Position numbers and translations under genes: made by a program. Of a DNA stretch of 7,504 nt, positions 1-6,805 are shown piece after piece. Source of the DNA: Conexibacteraceae bacterium (GTDB taxonomy: Bacteria > Actinomycetota > Thermoleophilia > Solirubrobacterales > Solirubrobacteraceae); contig WQWK01000092.1 of the NCBI GenBank assembly GCA_009785395.1, forward strand, positions 1 to 7,504. The letters are read 5' to 3'. The notes beneath the pieces were generated by a model, which was not told the origin of the DNA, did no database searches, and saw only the letters and a list, made by a program, of their open reading frames with translations. Each line of letters begins with the position of its first letter. Positions within the stretch are counted from its first letter, which is position 1.

Positions 1-1500
1 CGTCCGCCCTTCCGGGACCGACGCCGAGTGCGATGCCGACGCGGCCGCGCGGCGCTTGGCCAACAGCTTTTCCAGCTGCCGCCGTATCTCCGCGGCGTGG
101 GGAATCAGGTACACCGCCAGCCCGCCGGCGCCACCGGCCGCGCAGGCGAAGAGCGGTGACGAGAATCTGGTCGAGATCAACCAGGCAAGCGCCGCGCATG
201 CCGCAGCCCAGCAGAAGGTCGGGGCTACCGCGCAGACGACGGGCGCAGCGCGGACGCCATCCAGGTGCGCCAGATAAACAAACACGGGCACGACGACGAG
301 CCAGGAGATGCCTGCCTGGGCGAAGCCTGCACCTGCAATCCCGTCGCTGTGGACAGCGAACACCAGCGCCACGGCGAGGCTCGGGAGCCACACAACCTGG
401 GAGATGAGCAAGGCCGTCGTCCTGCCGGCCGAGATCAGGTAGTCATTGAACACCGAGATCAGCGTGCGGGCGGCCCCCATGATGCTCAGCGTGATCAGCA
501 CGCTCGCCGCCCGCTCCCACTTGCTGCCGTACACGAGCACGACCAACGGGTGTGCCAGTGCACCCATGAAGAAGCACACCGGCAGAGTGATCCTCGCGGC
601 GCCACCGACGGTCTGCGCGATCACCTTACCCATGTCACTCCCCATCGCGCGGAGTCGAGAGAACGCGGCAACGGAGACGCTGTTGATCACCTGCGAGATC
701 AGGTTTTCAGGCCACCCAGCCATGTTGAAGGCGAGGACGTAATAGCCGAGCGGCGTCGCTCCGACGATCGCGCCGACCGCGACGTAGTCGACGTTCTGGA
801 TCGCGAACTGGAGCATGGTGGCCCCGGTCAGTGGCAGGCCGAACCGCAGCAGCTGCCACGAGCGCCGGCGATCCCAACCTGGCCAGTACCAGGCACGTGT
901 GCCGAAGATGAACACAATCACGCTCATCACCCAACCCGCGACGAACGACCAGGCGAGCGCCAGCGGGCCGGCGCCGGCACTCGCCAACAGGATGACGACA
1001 ACGGCGCTTGCCATCAGGTTCGTCACGTCGGCGACGAACTTGATCTCGATGCGAAACTCCCGCCGCAACATTCCAACCGGAACCGCCGTCAGACCTGCCA
1101 GCGGCACCGACAGCGCCATCACCCGCATCGTCGACGCCGCGTGAACGTCGCCCAGCCAGCGCGCGAACTGCGGCGCGAAGAACGCCATGATCGCGCCCAG
1201 CAGGGCACTGGAGATCAGCGTCAGCGTCGCGACCGTCGGTGCCGCTGCCTTGCTGCCCTGCTCATCCTCACGGGCCAGTGCCGACCCCAGCCCGAGGTCG
1301 CTCATGCTGAACACGATCTGGTGTACGACCAGCGCGATCGCGTAAATGCCGAAGTCCCTCGGGTCCAGCAGCCGCGCAACCACGAGTCCGAGCGCGAAGT
1401 TCCCGGTCCGCCCGACGATGGCATCGAGCGTGCTCCAAGCCGCACCCCGGCCCACGCGCGCACGCAGGCCGCTCTTGGAGTGCGAGGCCGCGCCTTCCAT
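1..1500 (-). CDS. Wzx/MOP-type polysaccharide (lipid-linked oligosaccharide) flippase, 3' partial
   Basis: I translated 500 codons by hand from ATG 1500 to base 1 without a stop; the C-terminus lies outside the window, probably not far, since flippases of this group are about 480-520 residues. The N-terminus is typical: GRGAAWSTLDAIVGRTGNF then VARLLDPRDFGIYAIALVV (41-59). Further family blocks are LRREFRIEIKFVADV (145-159), LRFGLPLTGATMLQF (218-232), DYVAVGAIVGATPLGYYVLA (238-257), VSVAAFSRL (275-283) and LVYGSKWERAA (322-332). Hydrophobic stretches alternate with short charged loops, consistent with about 12-14 transmembrane helices; the last visible residues (470-500) are a charged cytoplasmic tail, rich in Arg, Ala and Ser. 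Family role: moves undecaprenyl-linked glycans across the inner membrane for O-antigen, capsule or exopolysaccharide. The ATG shares one base with the hydrolase stop (TGATG), there is no clear Shine-Dalgarno, and translation is likely coupled. A MATE drug exporter is much less likely given the motifs and context. Confidence 0.92.
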   Translation of the reverse strand, partial: MEGAASHSKSGLRARVGRGAAWSTLDAIVGRTGNFALGLVVARLLDPRDFGIYAIALVVHQIVFSMSDLGLGSALAREDEQGSKAAAPTVATLTLISSALLGAIMAFFAPQFARWLGDVHAASTMRVMALSVPLAGLTAVPVGMLRREFRIEIKFVADVTNLMASAVVVILLASAGAGPLALAWSFVAGWVMSVIVFIFGTRAWYWPGWDRRRSWQLLRFGLPLTGATMLQFAIQNVDYVAVGAIVGATPLGYYVLAFNMAGWPENLISQVINSVSVAAFSRLRAMGSDMGKVIAQTVGGAARITLPVCFFMGALAHPLVVLVYGSKWERAASVLITLSIMGAARTLISVFNDYLISAGRTTALLISQVVWLPSLAVALVFAVHSDGIAGAGFAQAGISWLVVVPVFVYLAHLDGVRAAPVVCAVAPTFCWAAACAALAWLISTRFSSPLFACAAGGAGGLAVYLIPHAAEIRRQLEKLLAKRRAAASASHSASVPEGRT

Positions 1501-3329
1501 CAGGACAGCGACGCGCGCTGACAGTCGTCGAGCACGCGGTCGAGACGCGGGATGATCTTGTCCCGGACCCAGGTTGGACGGACCTCATGATCGCGGGTCG
1601 GTACCTCTCCGACCGTCACCGACGGGCACCCACGCTCCAGCTTTGTGAGTAACCGCGACTCGCGCAGGCGGCGATGCACAGGCTCGCCCAGCGAGAACAC
1701 CAGCTCAACTCTGAGATCGCGCCGATGGACAGTCCTCAGCGCAGCTCGAAGCACTCGATGATCGGCTCGATATCCCGAGTCGCCGAGCCAACGAGTCTTA
1801 TGAATACAGGTCCAGGTCACCGAACCGGCCCAGGCTCGGTCCGACGCAGGCAGCGCGCGCAGTCTCTGGCCGATTCTGTGGCGCATGCTCAGCTCTCCCG
1901 GATCGCGCTGCACATCTGAGAGCGCCGGCACCCAAACCGGCGTCTGCCACCGCAGGTTCGGCAGATTCACGAGGAACGCGCCGATCACTCGCGCATCCGC
2001 CAGTGCGAGCTTGAATCCCCAGCGCGCCCCGGAGCACAGACCCAGTGCCAGGAATCGATCGGCGACGCCGTCGCCACGCAGGTGGTCACACAGCTCTACG
2101 AGCACAGCTAGCGTCTGTGCCTCGTCGGCCTCCGTCCGCTCGATGAGATTGACATACTGACCGTCCGCGTCGCCGATCCCGATCAGGTCGAACCTCGCTG
2201 CCGGACAGCCCCAGGCAGCACAGTGCCGGCCCTGCTCGGTGCCCATACGGTTGGGTCCGCCCCGCCGGAGCGCGCCGGTGTTGACGGCGAGTGCACAGAA
2301 GCCTGCTGGTTCACCCTCGAGCGGCTCGGCCACGATCCCCACGACACGGCCACCGCTCGTCTCGTACTCGACGAGCCGCTCCCGAATCATCCTGCCCTCG
2401 TACTCCAACGTGATCGTGTCCGACACACCGTCTGCTCCAATCAGCGACGGCCGCGCGGTCGTCCCGGCTACCTCCTCCAGCCACCCGATCGTCGTGGCTA
2501 TCGACTCGCGCGGAACCTGACCTGCTGTCGGATGCGCGGTGAGCTTCTCGTGATCGGTCGCGTCGTGCACGGTGACTTCGAGCCCGGCGCCCTCGAGGTG
2601 CCGGCGCAGGTTCTCGTCGACTCCACGCGCGTCGCGCCCGAGCATCAGCACGCGACGCGACTCCGCCGGAGGAAAAGTCAGATCAGTCAGCCGCGTGTCA
2701 CTCAGGATGGCCGCTGTCTCGGCACTCATCAGATATCCACTCAGCTCGAGCGCGCCATCGGATCGCCCGGGCTGGCTCTCCCCCACCATCCCGGCGATCA
2801 GGTCGGAGTGCATGCGCACCTCGCGCAGATAGGTCCTGCCGCGAGCCGGCACCGCCCAGACGACCAGATCGTCGATCACCGCGCGCGCCGCCATCGCCTG
2901 TAACGCCAGCGTGCCTCCGAGGCCGATGCCGATCACCGCAACCCGGCTGCACACTGAGCTCTCGCGCAGCCAGCTGGTGACCTCGATCACCGTGTCGATC
3001 CAGGATTGGTAACGCCCCGGTGCCAGCGGTGATCCGACACTCTCCTCGGAGCCCGGCAGGTCGATGCGAACCGTCTCGAATCCCGCCTCAGCAAGTTCCC
3101 TCGCCCACTCTCGTCGCGCCCGGTAGGACGTCATGTCGTCCCAGCCGAAGGTGGGCACGATCAGCACCGCCGTGTCACGGCGATGATCGGACGCGGGTCT
3201 ATGCACGACCGCGTACAACGGCTCCGCGCCCACGTTGAGCCACACCGGAGTTCCTGCCGGATTCGCGGCACTCGCAGCCTCGCAGGTGTCGCACCCGGCC
3301 TGTTCCAGTTGGGACCTATGCGGACGCAA
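1500..3329 (-). CDS. Tandem alpha/beta-hydrolase fusion (exosortase A system-associated hydrolase-like)
   Basis: 609 residues holding two alpha/beta-hydrolase domains in tandem. Domain 1 (about 29-290): VLIVPTFGWDD (55-65), RIDLPGSEES (88-97), the nucleophile elbow GIGLGG (134-139), a candidate acid Asp233 in LGRDARG and His260 in DHEKL. Its elbow has Gly136 where Ser, Cys or Asp is expected, so this domain is probably not a normal hydrolase. Domain 2 (about 305-605): NTGALRRGGPNRM (350-362), RFDLIGIGDADG (379-390), the elbow GLCSG with Cys432 as the likely nucleophile, Glu549 as a possible acid and His581 in RDHEVRP. The pattern NTG...R-GPNR plus RFDL-GIGD is that of hydrolases found in exopolysaccharide/exosortase loci, where the two usually occur as separate neighbouring genes. 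No signal peptide. The TTG start at 3329 overlaps the GH2 gene by 14 bases. GTG 3245 with AGGA six bases upstream (residue 29) is an equally plausible start and fits the usual domain boundary. The stop overlaps the flippase ATG. Substrate unknown; an acyl- or aminoacyl-thioester or ester is my guess. Confidence 0.85.
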   Translation of the reverse strand: MRPHRSQLEQAGCDTCEAASAANPAGTPVWLNVGAEPLYAVVHRPASDHRRDTAVLIVPTFGWDDMTSYRARREWARELAEAGFETVRIDLPGSEESVGSPLAPGRYQSWIDTVIEVTSWLRESSVCSRVAVIGIGLGGTLALQAMAARAVIDDLVVWAVPARGRTYLREVRMHSDLIAGMVGESQPGRSDGALELSGYLMSAETAAILSDTRLTDLTFPPAESRRVLMLGRDARGVDENLRRHLEGAGLEVTVHDATDHEKLTAHPTAGQVPRESIATTIGWLEEVAGTTARPSLIGADGVSDTITLEYEGRMIRERLVEYETSGGRVVGIVAEPLEGEPAGFCALAVNTGALRRGGPNRMGTEQGRHCAAWGCPAARFDLIGIGDADGQYVNLIERTEADEAQTLAVLVELCDHLRGDGVADRFLALGLCSGARWGFKLALADARVIGAFLVNLPNLRWQTPVWVPALSDVQRDPGELSMRHRIGQRLRALPASDRAWAGSVTWTCIHKTRWLGDSGYRADHRVLRAALRTVHRRDLRVELVFSLGEPVHRRLRESRLLTKLERGCPSVTVGEVPTRDHEVRPTWVRDKIIPRLDRVLDDCQRASLS

Positions 3330-5802
3330 CGGACACTCGCTCGCGGGTTGTCGAGTCCGTCGGCGGCGGCGGGATCGCGACGGTGTCGCTCAGGTTGAGG
3401 GCCTTCAACGACCCGCCGACGAAACGCACAAGCGAGTTCGCCGGCTGGCCACGGATCGTGCGGACGAGCCCCGGCTCGACCGAGAACGCGTTGTCCTCGA
3501 GCTCGTAGCCGGGGATGTCGAGCAACGCGCCGTACAGCAACCGCTCGCACTCGATCGCGATCGTCACCGAGCCGTCGGCCTCGGGCTGGGCGGCGACGCG
3601 GACGCCGGTGCGGTCGGCAGAGTCGCGGCCGAGTGGCCGTCCGGCCGGGAACCGAATCGCTTGGGATATCAGCTTGGCCGGCGCGTCCAGCGCGTCGAGA
3701 CTGACGATGATCGTGTCGTGCCCTGGCGGCCCGAAGCCGAACGCGAGCGCCGAGTCCACGAAACGGCCGAGCATGCCCTCGACCGTTCGCTCGAGCCAGC
3801 CGTGCGGTGCGACCTCGATCAGCTCCTCGGCGTCGGCAACACGCTTGTGGAGGTCGTGATAGAGCGCCAGGCGCAGACGCGCTCGCAGCGGCTCGCCGCG
3901 GTCGTTGGCGACGTGAATCGCGACGCCGCTCACGCCTTCGTCGGTGGTCCACACCGCGGTCGGGGCAAGCGCGCGCCGAAGATGATGGTAAGGAACCTTC
4001 GGTGCGCCTCCGTACTCGAGGACCCCGAGACCAGCCCCCGGAAGCATGTCCTTCAACCACAGCGTCAGCGCACCGCGGCATGGGGATTGCGGCCGCCGCC
4101 ACTCCCCCATCACTTCGGCCATCACCTCACCGGACGTGGCGCGAGAAAGCTCGAAGTACCGGTCCTGGTCGGTCCTCCGCAGCTTGACTGGGTCGACGTC
4201 GAACAGCTGCCCCATGTAGAAGTCGCGCACGTCATCGAAATCGAAGCCCGGAGCCAACTGAAACGCGGGGCCGGCGTCCCGCTGGACGCCGGCCTTCCAA
4301 TCCGGGTGGTGGGTCGGCAGCTCGGCGCTGTCTGGTACGTGGGCCATCGTCAAGCACTCGGCGGTGAAGCGCACTCCCGCGTGCCGCACGTCTGAGAGTG
4401 GGCGGAAGAAACCACCGACGCCGAAGTAGTGCGCGATGCCGCGGTTGACGTGGAACGGGACGTCGCCGCCGACAGGCGTGCTGCGCGGGCATGCGCAGTC
4501 GGCTCCGTATTCGGCCGCGAGCGCTGGCACTGTCTCCTCCCAGAACTCGTGTCGGCCGAGCGCGGGGTCCAGGCCGAGCATCGCGGGCTGCTGCTCGACC
4601 TCGTCGTTGGCGCACAGGACCGCGAAGCTCGGGCGACCGCTCAGCGACGTCAGAAGCTGTCTGACCTCGCGCTCAGCCTGCGCCAGGAATTCTGGGTCGG
4701 ACAGGGGGTAGTCGAGGCAAGCGAACATCAGGTCCTGCCAGACCAGAATTCCGAGCTCGTCGCACAGGTCGAAGAATTGAGGCGACTCGTACGCGCCCGT
4801 GCCGGGAAGCCGCAGCATGTTCATCCCAGCGTCGCGCGCGAGTTCAAGCACGCGCCTCAGCTCGGCGTCCGTCGATGAGAGCGACACCAGATCCATCGGC
4901 GTCCAGACGGACCCCCGGACGAATACGGGCACGCCGTTGATGTGAACGTCGAGTCCGTCCTCGTAGATGTCGTGGGCGAAGCCGAGCGAGCGGAAGCCAA
5001 CACGGCGGCGAGCCACCTCAACGCCGTCGAGCTGGATCGCCAGCTCATACAGGTGCGGAGTTCCGTGCGTATGCGGCCACCACAACTCCGCAGCCGCGAG
5101 CCTGATCTCCCCCTCCAGCCATCCGTCTTCGTCGGGCGTTAGCTTGGCCGCGGCCTCGCCGATCAGCGCTTCGGCGGCGCCAAAGCTGCCGTATGCCCGG
5201 GCACGGATCCCGACAACCCCGTCCTCGCCGGCCAGGCGTGGCACGAGTCGAAGCTCCTCGATCCCGCAACTCGGTTTCTTGACCAGTCGTATTGGCCGCC
5301 ATGGTCCCACGGGTGCCGGTCCCGGCGCATGTCCGGGGCAGCGGCCCCAGATCATTGTCCGGTGCCACCGCAGGTTGCCCTCGTACACCCAACGCGTACG
5401 CCAACGCTGGCGCGGGCGTTTGGAGACGGCGAGCAGCGGAGTCAGCGCCCGGCATGCGATCACGAGCTCGTTCTCATGGAGCAGCCTCCCGGTCACCTCG
5501 ACGGTGTGGGTGGCCCACATCGAGGTCGACTCGAGGATCAGATCGCCGTTGAGGAAGACCTGACTGACGGTCGCGATGCCATCGAACTCGAGCACAGCTC
5601 GTACGTCGATCTCCGCGGCCGAGAAACGCGTACGGAAGAACCAATCCTCTGCGTCGAAGTCTCGGCCCTGAGAACCGACTGCGGCAGCTGCAGTCCCTGG
5701 CACCTGGGCCTCGCTCCAGGTCGCTCCGACGATGTCCTCAGGCCTCGTCCAGGCACCAGGTGCGCTGGAGGTCACCTCCCATCCGGTACTTAGCTCGGCC
5801 AC
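3316..5802 (-). CDS. Glycoside hydrolase family 2-like protein (beta-mannosidase type), divergent active site
   Basis: 828 residues from GTG 5802 to TAG 3316; the usual length for a five-domain beta-mannosidase-like GH2 protein. Order: sugar-binding jelly-roll domain (about 1-175, with VFLNGDLI and VGPWRPIRL), immunoglobulin-like domain (about 180-275), TIM-barrel catalytic domain (about 280-560), then C-terminal beta domains. Barrel hallmarks include DVHINGVPVFVRG (285-297), MNMLRLPG (327-334) and LCDELGILVWQDLMFAC (346-362). The acid/base position is Glu401 in LCANDEVEQQ, where mannosidases usually read W-x-GNNE. The nucleophile position is Glu482 in RFTAECLTMAHVP instead of a SEFG-like motif. 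The WDWGP segment typical of mannosidases is replaced by a Pro/Gly-rich stretch around 153-167. Both carboxylates remain, so catalysis is possible, but the substrate is probably not simple beta-mannoside. No signal peptide, so cytoplasmic. The GTG at 5802 is preferred because of GAGG eight bases upstream; GTG 5811, one base after the DUF1839 stop, is an alternative. The open frame continues to 6330, but that part is a shadow of DUF1839. Confidence 0.88.
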   Translation of the reverse strand: MAELSTGWEVTSSAPGAWTRPEDIVGATWSEAQVPGTAAAAVGSQGRDFDAEDWFFRTRFSAAEIDVRAVLEFDGIATVSQVFLNGDLILESTSMWATHTVEVTGRLLHENELVIACRALTPLLAVSKRPRQRWRTRWVYEGNLRWHRTMIWGRCPGHAPGPAPVGPWRPIRLVKKPSCGIEELRLVPRLAGEDGVVGIRARAYGSFGAAEALIGEAAAKLTPDEDGWLEGEIRLAAAELWWPHTHGTPHLYELAIQLDGVEVARRRVGFRSLGFAHDIYEDGLDVHINGVPVFVRGSVWTPMDLVSLSSTDAELRRVLELARDAGMNMLRLPGTGAYESPQFFDLCDELGILVWQDLMFACLDYPLSDPEFLAQAEREVRQLLTSLSGRPSFAVLCANDEVEQQPAMLGLDPALGRHEFWEETVPALAAEYGADCACPRSTPVGGDVPFHVNRGIAHYFGVGGFFRPLSDVRHAGVRFTAECLTMAHVPDSAELPTHHPDWKAGVQRDAGPAFQLAPGFDFDDVRDFYMGQLFDVDPVKLRRTDQDRYFELSRATSGEVMAEVMGEWRRPQSPCRGALTLWLKDMLPGAGLGVLEYGGAPKVPYHHLRRALAPTAVWTTDEGVSGVAIHVANDRGEPLRARLRLALYHDLHKRVADAEELIEVAPHGWLERTVEGMLGRFVDSALAFGFGPPGHDTIIVSLDALDAPAKLISQAIRFPAGRPLGRDSADRTGVRVAAQPEADGSVTIAIECERLLYGALLDIPGYELEDNAFSVEPGLVRTIRGQPANSLVRFVGGSLKALNLSDTVAIPPPPTDSTTRERVSVASA

Positions 5803-5810
5803 GGTCAGCA

Positions 5811-5814
5811 CCTC
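5811..5814 (-). promoter_or_regulatory. Ribosome binding site that favours GTG 5802 for the GH2 gene
   Basis: GAGG on the minus strand overlaps the TGA of DUF1839 and precedes the GTG at 5802 by eight bases. The competing GTG at 5811 has no purine-rich motif at a suitable distance. This decides the start I give, though only nine bases separate the two. Confidence 0.5.
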
Positions 5815-6805
5815 AGCCGAGCAGGCAGCCGATGGCTTCGATGCTCTCCTCCCAGGCCGCGGCCATGGCGGCCACCGCGGGCTCCGGATCGAACGGCCGC
5901 CGTCGAGCGAGCCTGAACGAGACTGTCTTGGAGCCCTCGACGATCGCGTCGAGCGCCGCCTTGGCGCGAGCCCCCTCGTCGCCGAACAGCCAATCGACGT
6001 GACCACCGAGCAGCTCAAACGCTGCACCGACCATGCGAACGGTGACGAACGCATAGGCGTGGTAGTCCTCTCCCGAACCGGCGAGCAATCGCGGCAGGTC
6101 TTCGCCCAGGCTCTGCGCCCACGCGATGAACGGGTTGCGGACCGGTCGCAGCGCGAAGTGCCCCGCCAGCAGGCGCCGCGCCTCAGCGCGCAGGGCCGCA
6201 CCCTGCAGACGCGTCCCTGCGTCAAACCTGACGACCTCGATGAACGGCTCCATGACGTCGTCGGTGAACTGCGGCAGCATCCGGAAAGCGCCGCGGTAAT
6301 CCTCGCCCGAGAGCTCAAACAGCCCGGCATTGTGGAAGTAGCGCATACGCTGCGCCTCCCGGTCGATCAGCGTCGGCGCAATGGTCGTCTTCAGATGCCC
6401 GCGGCGGTAGCTGGTCGCAGCCGTGTCCGGAAGCCACCAGGCGTCGATCTCGACGAGCACGGTGCGCCCGAGGCTGAGCTGCCGCTCGATGTGCTCGGGC
6501 ACCGTCCTGTACGGAAGCATCTCGTGGATCTCGACTCCGAAGAGCCGGAACAGATCAGCGTCGGGCGGCTTGAAGTACGTGAACTGGTCGCCCTCCCAGT
6601 CGGTTCGCACGACGAAGCCGAACATCGCCTGCGGCTCGTCGCCTCTGGCACTGAGCAGCTCGACTAGGACGTCCGCATAGCAGTTGGTTTCGAGGTACGT
6701 GTGGTCGGCGCCATGCAGCTGGTGCGGCCGGTGATCGCACGTCCTGAGCGTCAGCGGCGACTTGGCTCCGACCGCGGGCGCATCAACAAACGCGGTCTCG
6801 CTCAC
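5813..6805 (-). CDS. DUF1839 family protein, possible carrier-protein-dependent acyltransferase
   Basis: 330 residues, complete, starting at GTG 6805 inside the end of the ligase gene (GTGA overlap), with GGAG seven bases upstream. Soluble: no signal peptide or membrane segment is visible. The N-terminal half carries conserved-looking blocks: ETNCYAD with Cys42, WEGDQFTYFK (70-79), LVEIDAWWLPDT (117-128), YRRGHLKT with His137, and LIDRE with Asp148, followed by YFHNAG (156-161). The C-terminal half (about 200-330) reads as helical. I recognise this as DUF1839, a family I associate with carrier-protein ligase genes; its biochemical activity is unknown to me. Inference: the order Cys, then a beta-strand ending in D plus LP, then His and Asp resembles the BtrH N-terminal domain, whose butirosin member transfers an acyl group from an acyl carrier protein to an aminoglycoside. 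A role in passing the aminoacyl group from the carrier protein to an acceptor would fit the neighbour upstream. Family call good, function speculative. Confidence 0.85.
   Translation of the reverse strand: MSETAFVDAPAVGAKSPLTLRTCDHRPHQLHGADHTYLETNCYADVLVELLSARGDEPQAMFGFVVRTDWEGDQFTYFKPPDADLFRLFGVEIHEMLPYRTVPEHIERQLSLGRTVLVEIDAWWLPDTAATSYRRGHLKTTIAPTLIDREAQRMRYFHNAGLFELSGEDYRGAFRMLPQFTDDVMEPFIEVVRFDAGTRLQGAALRAEARRLLAGHFALRPVRNPFIAWAQSLGEDLPRLLAGSGEDYHAYAFVTVRMVGAAFELLGGHVDWLFGDEGARAKAALDAIVEGSKTVSFRLARRRPFDPEPAVAAMAAAWEESIEAIGCLLG

Noticed and set aside
265..1521. Long plus-strand open frame of 418 codons antisense to the flippase
   Set aside because: Its product is dominated by Arg, His, Gln, Asp and Pro with no recognisable motif, while the opposite strand encodes a clear flippase in full register. 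It is a GC-rich antisense shadow, as are the plus-strand frames at 2223-2903, 3235-4395 and 5732-6667.
3161..4102. Minus-strand open frame of 313 codons inside the GH2 gene
   Set aside because: The product is extremely Arg/Ala-rich with no domain; it is an out-of-frame shadow of the GH2 C-terminus and the hydrolase N-terminus.
5803..6330. N-terminal extension of the GH2 frame up to 6330, which would give a 1004-residue protein
   Set aside because: The extra 176 residues are Arg/Ser-rich and lie antiphase inside the DUF1839 gene. GH2 homology begins at about 5802 (AELSTGWEV), next to a Shine-Dalgarno-like GAGG.
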